Positions 9,684 to 18,805 of a stretch of 64,000 nt of DNA are shown piece after piece. This DNA is from Mucilaginibacter conchicola (GTDB lineage: Bacteria; Bacteroidota; Bacteroidia; Sphingobacteriales; Sphingobacteriaceae). Where the stretch lies: positions 1,674,001-1,738,000 of the forward strand of contig NZ_QWDC01000001.1 of assembly GCF_003432115.1 (NCBI RefSeq), written 5' to 3'. The position numbers were made by a program, and so were the translations under genes. The stretch's first letter is position 1. The number at the start of each line of letters is the position of its first letter. The notes below the pieces were generated by a model. That model saw only the letters and a list, made by a program, of their open reading frames with translations, ran no database searches and had not been told where the DNA came from.

Positions 9684-10588
9684 AGCGGTATTTGGCTTAG
9701 CTTTTTAACCACAGAGGATGGCGCCCATTCTATAGCGGCATGCAGCTTTTTATCGTCAAATGTTAATGTTGATGTTATTTTTTTCAGCTTACTGCTGTTA
9801 ACCGGGAATTTACTTCCCATGATGTCTCCAACCCATCCTAAAATTTTTGCCATACCCATTGGTAAGCTTAAAGGGGTTTTCTTTTTTAATTGTCCTGAGA
9901 TAACGGTTTCCAGTTGCGAAAACGTAGGATGCAAACCGTCGGTGATATTATAAATACCGCCCACCGGTGCTAAACGGGGCAATATGGTAGCAATATCTTC
10001 GGCCCAAATAATGCTTTTGCTTGCGGTGGCTTTGCCTATACTTAAGTATTTACCACTCCGTATGCCATTGATCATGGCGCCAAGATTGCCCGGAGGGTTC
10101 GCACCTGCTACCAACGGAAGCCTCAGTATAGTCAGCGTTACGTTATTACGACCGGCCCATTCGGCTAACCATTCTTCGGCCATTATTTTTGATTTGGCGT
10201 AAGGCGTATCACCGTTTAAAGCATGCTCTTCGGTAACCAATTCGCCACTATCAAGGCCATAAACGGCAACCGTGCTTATAAATACAAATTGCTTTGGTAA
10301 GGCTCCAGAATTTTCAAGCCCTTTACAAACATTAACAGTACCCTTAAAATTCACATCATAAAACAGTTGCTTTTCGGCTTCAGTTTTTGGTTCAGAGTGC
10401 GCTTTGCCGGCAGCATGAAAAACGATGTCATACTGCTCGTTAAATACCGGTACCTGGCGGGCTATATCGTATTGGTATGTTTCGTTACCTGTGCCCAGGG
10501 TAATTACGTTATACCCTAATTGCTTTAAAGTTGGGATGGTATTGCTTGCCAGAAAGCCGGAAGCTCCTGTATATAATAAATCAGGCAT
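9680..10588 (-). CDS. NAD-dependent nucleotide-sugar epimerase/reductase
   Basis: A 302-aa extended SDR protein. The N-terminal motif is TGASGFLASNT (a GxxGFxA variant), followed by VFHAAGKAH, STVAVYG and the catalytic YAKSKIMAEEW (YxxxK). The pairing of such an SDR with a WecA-like transferase directly downstream is typical of FucNAc/QuiNAc pathways, where it reduces the 4-keto sugar made by the CapD-type dehydratase. That role is an inference from context. It overlaps both neighbours (8 bp and 4 bp), so translational coupling is likely. Confidence 0.82.
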   Translation of the reverse strand: MPDLLYTGASGFLASNTIPTLKQLGYNVITLGTGNETYQYDIARQVPVFNEQYDIVFHAAGKAHSEPKTEAEKQLFYDVNFKGTVNVCKGLENSGALPKQFVFISTVAVYGLDSGELVTEEHALNGDTPYAKSKIMAEEWLAEWAGRNNVTLTILRLPLVAGANPPGNLGAMINGIRSGKYLSIGKATASKSIIWAEDIATILPRLAPVGGIYNITDGLHPTFSQLETVISGQLKKKTPLSLPMGMAKILGWVGDIMGSKFPVNSSKLKKITSTLTFDDKKLHAAIEWAPSSVVKKLSQIPL

Positions 10589-11705
10589 ATAAAATTCTAT
10601 CTGCTATGGTTTTAAATACCCGGCCCTGTTCAAACTTATCATTAAATAAGTTTAAACTGTTTTGCTGCATATTTTTTACCTGCTCATCAGAAAGAGATAA
10701 AAACAACTCTAACTTTTGCTGCAGATCGGTAACGCTACCGGGTTTAACCAAATAACCATTAACCGTATCTATACAGGTTTCTTTACAGCCTTTATGGTCT
10801 GTTGTGATAATTGGCTTTGATAAAGCTAATGACTCTGTTAAAGAGCGCGGCACCCCTTCAGGGTAATAACTTGGTAATACCACACAATCTGATAATTGCA
10901 CTATTTCTTTTACGTTTTTTTGATAACCTATGTACTGTATAGATGGAGAGTTTTTTATTCTTGCGTTAACCTCCTCTTCAATCCCCTTGCTATCAAACCA
11001 ACCCGCAATAAGCAATACAGCTTCGGGATGCTTGTTCTCTATGTTTTTAAAGGCATCAATTAATTCCAGTATACCTTTCTCTTTTACAATACGGCTGCAA
11101 AACAAAAAATATTTCTTACCCGTACTCAGGTTCCATTTGCTCCTGTCTGGCGTTTCTAATTGTATAAACTTATCTTTATTAACCCCGCTCCCATTGGTAA
11201 GGATAACTTTATCTGGGTTTATAAATTGTTGCAGTAAAACCAGGTCATCGCTGTTTTGTACAACAATAAAATCGGCCCGTTTTAAAATAGATAAGTACGC
11301 CTTAAAAATCTTATTAATAAGAAAAGATGAGTTTTGTTTATCTAAAAAACCAAGGCCCGCAACAGTTGCAACAACCGTTTTTACCTTCAGCTTTTTTGCC
11401 ACATAAACACCTAACAAATTAGGGAAGAATTTATAGGTAAAAACCAGATCGGGTTTCTCTGTTGATATAATATTTTTAAACCGCTTGTATGTTCTAAAAA
11501 TATCGGCAACAAATTTCCATGATCTGCTGTACTCGTAAAAAAATACGGGATAAGGGGTTTTTAAAACTTCTTCTGCGTGCTTATCTTTTGGCACAATACC
11601 AAAGCACTCTTCAACGCCTAAGCTTTTAAGGTAGTTAAGAAAGTTTATCCTATAGCTAATATAATCTTCCCCGTAATGCGCTATTAAGCCAACTTTTTTA
11701 ACCAT
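10581..11705 (-). CDS. Glycosyltransferase family 4
   Basis: A 374-aa GT-B retaining glycosyltransferase. The C-terminal half holds the GT4 signatures FCSRIVKEKGILELIDAF, QYIGYQKNVKEIVQLSDC and LPSYYPEGVPRSLTESLA, with the E-x7-E type donor site. The N-terminal acceptor half (KPDLVFTYKFFPN) resembles WbnK/WbaZ-like capsule transferases. It should add one sugar to the lipid-linked repeat unit on the cytoplasmic membrane face. The sugar is unknown. Its end overlaps the epimerase start by 8 bp. Confidence 0.88.
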   Translation of the reverse strand: MVKKVGLIAHYGEDYISYRINFLNYLKSLGVEECFGIVPKDKHAEEVLKTPYPVFFYEYSRSWKFVADIFRTYKRFKNIISTEKPDLVFTYKFFPNLLGVYVAKKLKVKTVVATVAGLGFLDKQNSSFLINKIFKAYLSILKRADFIVVQNSDDLVLLQQFINPDKVILTNGSGVNKDKFIQLETPDRSKWNLSTGKKYFLFCSRIVKEKGILELIDAFKNIENKHPEAVLLIAGWFDSKGIEEEVNARIKNSPSIQYIGYQKNVKEIVQLSDCVVLPSYYPEGVPRSLTESLALSKPIITTDHKGCKETCIDTVNGYLVKPGSVTDLQQKLELFLSLSDEQVKNMQQNSLNLFNDKFEQGRVFKTIADRILYA

Positions 11706-11735
11706 ACTTTATATTGGTACACTAATTATATAATG

Positions 11736-12656
11736 TTATTTCTTAAGGTCTTTAATAATCAATTGCGTATAAAGCGTGCTGCCATCATTATTCATGTGTG
11801 TGCGGTCATGAAAAAGTTTACTGTTATCGGCAGATGCAAACGCATCACTAAAATCAACCGTTTTAAGGCCATATTTACTCAGCGTTTTGTTCACAGTAGG
11901 CAGCGGGGTGTTTTTAAATTTGTTTAATGTTGGCGATACCACAACTAACAGTTTGATCTTCCTTTGTTCTATGGTCGCTATCATCTCATCAAATTTCCTC
12001 GTGAGCGTAGTATCCTCTTTGTAATTACTGTTATTAAAAACAATTGACTTATCGGCCGGTGTAAGTTTAGTAGAAAACAGGGCCTCGTAACCGTGATTGT
12101 TTTTTTGACCAACGCCAAGTGCGTGTTGCAAAATTGACCCCGGTAATGAGTTGAAAGCATACAACTTGCTAATTTCTGCCTTATAAACCTCACGCGGATT
12201 AACCTGGTAAATAAGGTCTTTAATATAACTATCGCGCCTTACATAAGGTAAAAACATACTGGTAAAAATATCTTTCTGGGTACCCAACGTATCATAAGTA
12301 AAATCGTTTTGGTTGATATCCAAAATAATGTACTTGGGGTTGTATCTTTTTAACACCGATGTTATAAGGGCATAATTATAATCGAATTTTATACCGTCGC
12401 GCCCAAGGTTATAGGCAGATATATGGAGACTATCGGCTATTAACGATGGGATATAATGGTGTGATGCCCTGGATGTACCAAAAATAAGAAGATCCTCATT
12501 AGCTTTGGTTAATGCATAAGTTGTTGTAGAACTATCGCCCTGCTTTTCTTTATAAAAGGCTTTCTCTATAAGGGTACCAAAAACATAGTCTAAAACAAAT
12601 ATTACAAGTAACAGAAGTACAAATTTCTTTATGAATGTGTAAAGTTGACTTTTCAT
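11736..12656 (-). CDS. Membrane-anchored SGNH-hydrolase-like protein, partner of MBOAT
   Basis: A 306-aa protein with one N-terminal membrane helix (about 9-28) and an extracytoplasmic domain. LLIFGTSRASHHYIP gives a candidate nucleophile Ser62, and D284-R-T-H287 near the end fits the SGNH Asp/His pair (DxxH). Such proteins act with MBOAT acyltransferases (as AlgJ/AlgX or DltD do with AlgI/DltB) to move acyl groups onto exported polysaccharide. The gene follows the MBOAT gene by only 3 bp, which supports that role. The overall sequence is diverged, so the name rests on motifs plus context. Confidence 0.7.
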   Translation of the reverse strand: MKSQLYTFIKKFVLLLLVIFVLDYVFGTLIEKAFYKEKQGDSSTTTYALTKANEDLLIFGTSRASHHYIPSLIADSLHISAYNLGRDGIKFDYNYALITSVLKRYNPKYIILDINQNDFTYDTLGTQKDIFTSMFLPYVRRDSYIKDLIYQVNPREVYKAEISKLYAFNSLPGSILQHALGVGQKNNHGYEALFSTKLTPADKSIVFNNSNYKEDTTLTRKFDEMIATIEQRKIKLLVVVSPTLNKFKNTPLPTVNKTLSKYGLKTVDFSDAFASADNSKLFHDRTHMNNDGSTLYTQLIIKDLKK

Positions 12657-12659
12657 TTT

Positions 12660-14078
12660 TTAAAACTGAAAATAGATAAACTGGCCTCCGTTAAATACAC
12701 CAAATAGTATGATAATGATGATCGATAGCGAATAACCTGCATACCTAATTACCACATTCTTGTTATTAAACACTTTAAATTTGTTTGGATGATACTCAAG
12801 GATGTACTCATACAATAGCAAGCCCAAAATGGCCATAATGCTGTAGAAAAAGCTTGCAGGCACACCCAGGAACAAGCCTCCGCCTTTTACAGTGAGTAAA
12901 CTTTTGCATATCAAAAGCGCGTCATGAACGTTCCTTGCCCTAAAGAAGATCCAGGCAAAACATACTATACCGAATATAAAAAGGTTAGACAGCACCCTGG
13001 TAACAAGCGTTTTTCGTAGAAACACATCAAACTTTAATTTCTTAAAAATGATACCGAATATGGAGTAAAAGCCATGTAATGCTCCCCATATTATAAATGT
13101 CCAGCTGGCGCCGTGCCACAAGCCGCTCACCATAAAAACCACAAATACATTGAAACACCACCTTGGTACAGCTACGCGGCTACCGCCTAATGGTATGTAT
13201 AAATAATCTCTAAACCAGGTTGAAAGCGAAATATGCCAACGGCCCCAAAAATCTTGTATATTTTTTGCAAAATATGGCCTCCTGAAGTTGGTCATCAGAT
13301 CAAAGCCTAAAACTTTAGCCGTACCGATAGCGATCTCTGAATAGGCCGAGAAATCACAATAGATCTGGAATGCAAACATCATGGTAGCTACAGCGATAGA
13401 TACAGCACTATGTTTATCCGGGTTATCATAAACTGCGTTTACGTAAATGGCCAATCTATCGGCCACAACCAGCTTTTTTATAAAACCAACCAAAACCATC
13501 TTTAAGCCTTCAACAATACGGTTGATCTCAAAATTGTGTTTCTCGTAAAACTGATGTATCACGTTTTGCGGGCGCTCTATAGGCCCGGCAACTAACTGCG
13601 GGAAAAACATTACATACAGAGCATAGATCCCAAAATTGCTTTCGGCCTTTTGGTTTCCGCGGTATACCTCTATAGTGTAACTCATTGCCTGAAACGTGTG
13701 GAACGACAAACCTACCGGCAATAATATGGATAGGTTAGGTATATGATTATTGTAACCAATACTGTTTAACAGTACCGACAGGTTATCATTTAAGAAATTA
13801 TAATATTTAAAAACCGCAAGGATACCTATGTTGGCAACTAAACTCATTATCAGGTAGAGTTTCCTCTTTCTACCCGTATTCTTTTCTATCAGTATCCCCG
13901 CGTAATAGTCAATTACTATGGTAAACCCTAAAATGAGGATGTATATTGGCAAAAAAACCATGTAAAAATAGCAGCTGCTTAGCAAAAGCAGCAGCCAACG
14001 GTACTTATGGCCAATAGAAAAATATATGCTGCAAACTATTATAAAGAATGCAACAAAATGTAACGAGTTGAATAACAT
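12660..14078 (-). CDS. MBOAT family O-acyltransferase (AlgI/DltB-like)
   Basis: A 472-aa polytopic membrane enzyme with about ten helices. The MBOAT core shows the invariant His in SGLWHGASWTF (His322), preceded by WGRWHISLSTWFRDYLYIPLGG and FFPQLVAGPIERP, all characteristic of the AlgI branch. These proteins pass an acyl group, usually acetyl, across the membrane for O-acylation of a surface polysaccharide. The neighbouring SGNH-like protein probably completes transfer. Acylation of this capsule is therefore expected. The acyl donor and position are unknown. Confidence 0.93.
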   Translation of the reverse strand: MLFNSLHFVAFFIIVCSIYFSIGHKYRWLLLLLSSCYFYMVFLPIYILILGFTIVIDYYAGILIEKNTGRKRKLYLIMSLVANIGILAVFKYYNFLNDNLSVLLNSIGYNNHIPNLSILLPVGLSFHTFQAMSYTIEVYRGNQKAESNFGIYALYVMFFPQLVAGPIERPQNVIHQFYEKHNFEINRIVEGLKMVLVGFIKKLVVADRLAIYVNAVYDNPDKHSAVSIAVATMMFAFQIYCDFSAYSEIAIGTAKVLGFDLMTNFRRPYFAKNIQDFWGRWHISLSTWFRDYLYIPLGGSRVAVPRWCFNVFVVFMVSGLWHGASWTFIIWGALHGFYSIFGIIFKKLKFDVFLRKTLVTRVLSNLFIFGIVCFAWIFFRARNVHDALLICKSLLTVKGGGLFLGVPASFFYSIMAILGLLLYEYILEYHPNKFKVFNNKNVVIRYAGYSLSIIIIILFGVFNGGQFIYFQF

Positions 14079-14091
14079 AAGATAGGTTCAG

Positions 14092-15285
14092 TTAGTGGGC
14101 TGTAACGTTATTTAAATCAATATCCTGTTCGGTAGCTTGTTGTGCTTTTAATTGTTCGCGTAGCTGTTTCAGGTAATTCCTTTTGCGGAGTGCTTTAAAG
14201 TTAACCGCTAACACCAACATCAAAGGCAATAATTTTGCCCTGTGCCTGATAGCCGTACCAAAGTTTGAAACGCCTAACGAGAACACAAACGCCAAAGTCA
14301 TGCTTATAATTAAAATAAGGTAAGCAGATTTATTTTCCTTAATGGTTTTACGGTTCTTATAATACGACCAGGCCATTAAAATATACATACCGGCATCTAT
14401 AATACCAGCCAGGTGACTCGCTTTTTTTATCATGAATGGTACTACCGGCGAAAACAAGAAAGCTACGTATCGTATAGGGAGTTTCCAGATATCGGTTATA
14501 CCATTACGCATTTTCATCCACTCGGGATATCCGGCTGTGCCTAATACCGAGTGTGCTTCACTACTTTCAAAAGTATCAAACGCGCTTTCAAAAGACCCCC
14601 CAAACTTACTTAGGCCAAAGCCTGTATAGTTTACTACCAACAAACCGCCCGCAACCAATGCAAATACAAAAACTTTGGTAGCAGTAGATTTCTTTTTCCC
14701 TTCTTGTGATATTAAGAAGATACCCATACCAAACCCAAGTAAAACGGCTATCAAAGCAGAGTGGAACAAGATACAAAGCCCCGTGTATAAAATAAATAAT
14801 ACAACATGAGGCTTTTTCTTATACTTCCAGTATTTAATAAGTGATATTACAGCCAACGAAAGAAAGAAGTGAATAGGCACCTCTCTTAAAATAACTGCGG
14901 AAAGCTCTGCAAGTTCTGGAAATAAAGCTGCAAACCAACCTATTCTTATTGCCTGGGTTCTGTCATTCCATAACAAGTAGGTTGCTTTGTACACGTTATA
15001 AACAGTAGCTGTACTTAAAACAACTAATATAAAACTCCATAACCAGGGCACGCGGCCAAATAAAGAGTAAAGCGCCGATCCGATCTTAACGAACGTACCG
15101 GCACCTGATTCTGAAAACTGGTCTGTAGGGGGATTGTTAACATTGGTCCACTCCCAGGCCAGTCGTTCAAAACGCCTGTCGTCTTTTCCGCTATCGGGTA
15201 ACTCGAAAAAGTTCATTTCTACAACCAATAGCGTTAGCCTGAATAAAAATGCAACCACTAATACTGTCCCTATAGATTTATTCAT
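14092..15285 (-). CDS. Polytopic membrane protein, possible Wzy-type polymerase
   Basis: A 397-aa protein with about ten predicted hydrophobic helices and a short charged C-terminal tail. I do not recognise a definite family. It has an extracytoplasmic loop after helix 1 (DSGKDDRRFERLAWEW) and a LFPELAELSAVILREVP segment like the conserved Arg/Glu loop of EpsG/Wzy or GT-C proteins. The locus has Wzx, Wza and Wzc but no other candidate polymerase, so the Wzy role is inferred by elimination. A GT-C glycosyltransferase is the main alternative. Confidence 0.55.
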   Translation of the reverse strand: MNKSIGTVLVVAFLFRLTLLVVEMNFFELPDSGKDDRRFERLAWEWTNVNNPPTDQFSESGAGTFVKIGSALYSLFGRVPWLWSFILVVLSTATVYNVYKATYLLWNDRTQAIRIGWFAALFPELAELSAVILREVPIHFFLSLAVISLIKYWKYKKKPHVVLFILYTGLCILFHSALIAVLLGFGMGIFLISQEGKKKSTATKVFVFALVAGGLLVVNYTGFGLSKFGGSFESAFDTFESSEAHSVLGTAGYPEWMKMRNGITDIWKLPIRYVAFLFSPVVPFMIKKASHLAGIIDAGMYILMAWSYYKNRKTIKENKSAYLILIISMTLAFVFSLGVSNFGTAIRHRAKLLPLMLVLAVNFKALRKRNYLKQLREQLKAQQATEQDIDLNNVTAH

Positions 15286-15339
15286 GCTTTACTAATTGCG
15301 CTAAAAGTTATTTGTGTCACGTATATCATATTTAAAGCC

Positions 15340-16695
15340 TTAATCGGCTATCAACTTTGTACCTGTGTATGATACCTTAGGTTTTATGCCTAATTTATCG
15401 GTAGAAAAAGTATTTTTTTGAGATCGTGCGGCATTATTAATAAGTGGTGTAACCGCACTTGATACAGACGAGGGAATCTGCACTCTATTATTTTCAAAAA
15501 TAAGATCTTTTGATGTAAGATATGGAAAATACGTTTTAACCGGGTTGGTAGATGTACATATTATATCGTTATTAGATATTGTTACCTTATTAGACATATT
15601 TGCCTGGTTGGCAGATACAATACCTCTGAAAGCGCTCCTGATAGTACTATTCTTTATCTCTACGTTACCGCCTGTGCGGCCTGTCCAGCTGGCGTATACA
15701 CTTCCTTGTTTGTTACCACAGTCAATTGTACATCCATCCACAACTAAACTATCTGCTGATAATATCATTGTATATTTTGACGGGCTGGTTTGAGACTTAA
15801 TGGTGCATTTAACCAGTTTAATATTAGCCGTTATTTTTGGGGAAATACTCATGAACTGCGCCCCCATGTTGTTTGCAAAAGTACAGTTGGTAAATACTAT
15901 ACCCCCCATTTTGGTACCTGCAGGTATCCGCTCCGGTTCAATATCAACACCTGCAGAAGGTGCATGGCGAAGGTAGGCGCCATCAGTAATGCCCGTGTTT
16001 ATAAACTGGCAGTTTTCAAAAACGCCATTATATAGATGCGTTATTGACATACCCTGCCTGCCGTTATTAGAGCTTATTGTATTGGTTATGGTAACACCTC
16101 TGCAACCTTTAACCCCACCTATATAAATACCATCTGTTTGGCCATGGTGCGTATAAACGTTTGATATGTTTACGTTATTGCAATCCCACAATTGTATAAG
16201 GTGGCCGCTGCCTTCAGTAACCTTAGGGTCGCGCGTCATCTTATTGATGCTGCCATTAATTTCTATCCCTTTAATAATCACATTTTGGCAATTGGATAGT
16301 GAAATAGGCACAATTGATTCTGTTGAGCTTTTCTTTACCTTATTCACCAAAAGATCGGCGTCTCTGTAAAAATTACCGTTCAGCGTGATAACGGCTTTAT
16401 CGCCCGTTATGGTAAGGTTGTTGCAACCTGTAAACAAAATATCTGCTACCGGGGTGCTTTTTGAGTGGTACTGTGCTATATAATAATTACCCGCCGGGAA
16501 ATATACCGTGCCAGAACCATTTGCGTTTACCGCCTTGGCAACTTTTATCAGCGCAGTATAGTTATCGGTAACGCCATCGCCATTTGCCCCATAATCTTTC
16601 ACATTAAACGTCTTAACAATACCATTACTGTAAACAGCAGAGGTAGTAATGGTAAATAAAAGTATAAGCGTTTTTATCAATTTATTTGCTTTCAT
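15340..16695 (-). CDS. Secreted right-handed beta-helix protein (pectate-lyase-3 superfamily)
   Basis: A 451-aa protein with a Sec signal peptide (MKANKLIKTLILLFTITTS, cleavage near Ser24). It opens with the superfamily motif FNVKDYGANGDGVTDNYTAL, followed by repeated short strands with Asn ladders (NNLTITGD, QNVIIKGIEING, NNVNISNV) typical of a parallel beta-helix. Members include polysaccharide lyases, hydrolases and epimerases. Inside a capsule locus it may trim, modify or hold the polymer in the periplasm or at the surface. Catalytic residues cannot be assigned from sequence alone. Confidence 0.8.
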   Translation of the reverse strand: MKANKLIKTLILLFTITTSAVYSNGIVKTFNVKDYGANGDGVTDNYTALIKVAKAVNANGSGTVYFPAGNYYIAQYHSKSTPVADILFTGCNNLTITGDKAVITLNGNFYRDADLLVNKVKKSSTESIVPISLSNCQNVIIKGIEINGSINKMTRDPKVTEGSGHLIQLWDCNNVNISNVYTHHGQTDGIYIGGVKGCRGVTITNTISSNNGRQGMSITHLYNGVFENCQFINTGITDGAYLRHAPSAGVDIEPERIPAGTKMGGIVFTNCTFANNMGAQFMSISPKITANIKLVKCTIKSQTSPSKYTMILSADSLVVDGCTIDCGNKQGSVYASWTGRTGGNVEIKNSTIRSAFRGIVSANQANMSNKVTISNNDIICTSTNPVKTYFPYLTSKDLIFENNRVQIPSSVSSAVTPLINNAARSQKNTFSTDKLGIKPKVSYTGTKLIAD

Positions 16696-16774
16696 AACCT
16701 TGATAGTTAATTAATATATTTTTAGATATCTAACGTTATATCCGGTTTTTTATCATACGCTTTTTACACGCGCA

Positions 16775-17812
16775 CTATTTAATTACTTTATAGTACATGG
16801 CTTTATAATTCTGATAGCATTTGTTTATATCAAATTTCTCAAAAACCTCATTTTTAAACTTCGCAGCTTTATCAAGCGCTTCGTTGTAATTCTCAATTAT
16901 ATGTTGTAACGATAAGTGAAAATCTGGCAACTCGGTAAGATAAGCTGTTTCGTTGTTTAAAAAAATGGGGATACTGCCAACGGGTGTAGTAAGTATAGGT
17001 ACACCACAAGCTCCCGCCTCTAATAAGGAGATAGGCATACCTTCCCATAATGATGGTGTGATAAGGCAGCTTACATTTGCCATTATTTGCGGAATATCCT
17101 GCCTGAAACCTAAAAATTCAAAATAGTCTTGCAAAGATTCTTTCGCTATAAGCTCTTCAAGAGGCTGGCGCATGTTGCCTTCGCCAACTACAACTATTTT
17201 AAATTTGTGCTTATCTTTTAATTTATTAACAAGCTCTACCAGGTACATGGGGTTTTTAGGTTCTTCTAACCTTCCTAAAAACAAGCAGCTAAATACCTCT
17301 GGTTTATTATGCGCATGATTATACTGGCTTAAATCAATACCGTTGGCAATTACTACGGCATCGCTTTTTTGATACCATTGCTTTGACTTGGCAGAAAAAA
17401 TCACATCAGCCGATCTTAAAAACCTGGTGAAGAACAGAATATACCTGCGCGCTCTTTTTTTCACAAAATCGCTATGCAGTGTAAACACAACTTTATGCGG
17501 AACAAGCGGCTGCATTAAGCAACTAATCAGCAGGGTATGAAAAAGGTGGGCATGCACCACTGCGCCTTTGTTGTTTTTAAGAATGCGATAGTACTTTTTT
17601 AAGCCGCTCACAAAACTGCCTTTTGAAGTGATGCCTAAAGAAACCGGGGCAACGCCCATTTCTTCAAACCTTGGCTTTAATTTATCCTTATCTGTCATGT
17701 ACACTACAGAGAACTCAACGTCTTTATCCTGCAGGTTCATTTTGGTTAAATTATAAACCAGGTTTTCGGCACCGCCGCCGCCTAAACCGGTAATTAATTG
17801 AATTACGCGCAT
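16775..17812 (-). CDS. Glycosyltransferase family 4 (second)
   Basis: A GT-B glycosyltransferase of about 345 aa. The N-terminal glycine-rich acceptor loop reads LITGLGGGGAENLV. The GT4 C-terminal half has FLGRLEEPKNPMYLVELV, FLGFRQDIPQIMANVSC and PSLWEGMPISLLEAGACGVPI. MRVIQLITG at 17812 is the usual start for this family and avoids overlap. An in-frame start at 17824 would overlap the upstream pyruvyltransferase gene by 11 bp. It probably adds a hexose or HexNAc to the repeat unit; the donor is unknown. Confidence 0.88.
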   Translation of the reverse strand: MRVIQLITGLGGGGAENLVYNLTKMNLQDKDVEFSVVYMTDKDKLKPRFEEMGVAPVSLGITSKGSFVSGLKKYYRILKNNKGAVVHAHLFHTLLISCLMQPLVPHKVVFTLHSDFVKKRARRYILFFTRFLRSADVIFSAKSKQWYQKSDAVVIANGIDLSQYNHAHNKPEVFSCLFLGRLEEPKNPMYLVELVNKLKDKHKFKIVVVGEGNMRQPLEELIAKESLQDYFEFLGFRQDIPQIMANVSCLITPSLWEGMPISLLEAGACGVPILTTPVGSIPIFLNNETAYLTELPDFHLSLQHIIENYNEALDKAAKFKNEVFEKFDINKCYQNYKAMYYKVIK

Positions 17813-17813
17813 A

Positions 17814-18797
17814 CTATTTAACAAATGCGTAAGCTTTCTCTTTAAGCTTAGCAGCCATTTCTACATGCCTTGTTGGGTTTTCAAATTTACTATCCACACC
17901 AATTTTACCGTTAAAATCAAAATTGGCCACAACTTCGCCTTTATCGTTAATGTTGATGGTGTTAAACAGGTCTGAAATACCCGAGAACCTGCTCATGTCT
18001 GAACTATTGTTAAAACCGTAGTTGATAAAAATAACCGGTGTACCTAAAGCAAGGCAAGGCAGGGCACAATGTATCCTTGAGGTAACCACAAGCTTGGCGG
18101 CTGCAAATTTATGCAGTATTGATTCGGCTTCTTCAAACCTGCGCTCTTCGCTGTGCGAGCCGGATAGCTTGTGTTTTACGTATTCAGATGTTTCTAAAAA
18201 CTCATCGGTAAGCAGTTGTTTTAAGATCCGCTTTCTTTTACCGAACCTGAAGATATCACCACTTATAATAGCTTTTATAAACTGGTTAGGGCCATACATC
18301 ATTTTACCCCAGTGCGGAAGTAAAAACAACGGATCTGCTAAATAAACCTTGTCAGATTTTTTGTCGGTTTTATACTTGATATCTAAAGTTGTAGTAAGGC
18401 AACCACTAAAGTATGAATCAATGCCTTTTTCCTGTAAAGCATTTAAAGTGTAGGTATCGCGGCAACCAATTGGACCATTAGCTTTTAAATAGGCAATAGT
18501 TTCCGGCGTTAACACCTTGTCTTTAGCGTTGGCATTTAAATGGAACGATACCCAAAGCGGGTTGATCTTAGCTGAAGGTGGAAATTCACTTGGGTTATGA
18601 ATATACCAGCCATTCATGATCATTTTAATATCATCACCTTTATAGCTTTTTAGTTTTTCGCGCTCTACAAATACGTCTACTTTAGGCAGGTATTGTTTTG
18701 CGGCAAGGCTTTGTACGTAATCGCCTACGTTGTATGTTGGGTTTGCCGGGTAAACCATTAAACCAAATTTTTGCTCAGAGTTATTCGTATTTTGCAT
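17814..18797 (-). CDS. Polysaccharide pyruvyl transferase family protein
   Basis: A 327-aa GT-B-like protein of the PF04230 type. It begins with a short leader and then FGLMVYPANPTYNVGDYVQSL (the NxGD segment). It also has GPIGCRDTYTLNALQEKG and a C-terminal SRIHCALPCLALGTPVIFINYG segment, both hallmarks of pyruvyl transferases such as CsaB/WcaK. These transfer pyruvate from PEP to a sugar to form a ketal, adding negative charge. Its position between flippase and glycosyltransferase fits decoration of the repeat unit in the cytoplasm. Confidence 0.85.
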   Translation of the reverse strand: MQNTNNSEQKFGLMVYPANPTYNVGDYVQSLAAKQYLPKVDVFVEREKLKSYKGDDIKMIMNGWYIHNPSEFPPSAKINPLWVSFHLNANAKDKVLTPETIAYLKANGPIGCRDTYTLNALQEKGIDSYFSGCLTTTLDIKYKTDKKSDKVYLADPLFLLPHWGKMMYGPNQFIKAIISGDIFRFGKRKRILKQLLTDEFLETSEYVKHKLSGSHSEERRFEEAESILHKFAAAKLVVTSRIHCALPCLALGTPVIFINYGFNNSSDMSRFSGISDLFNTININDKGEVVANFDFNGKIGVDSKFENPTRHVEMAAKLKEKAYAFVK

Positions 18798-18805
18798 GAG
18801 TAGAA

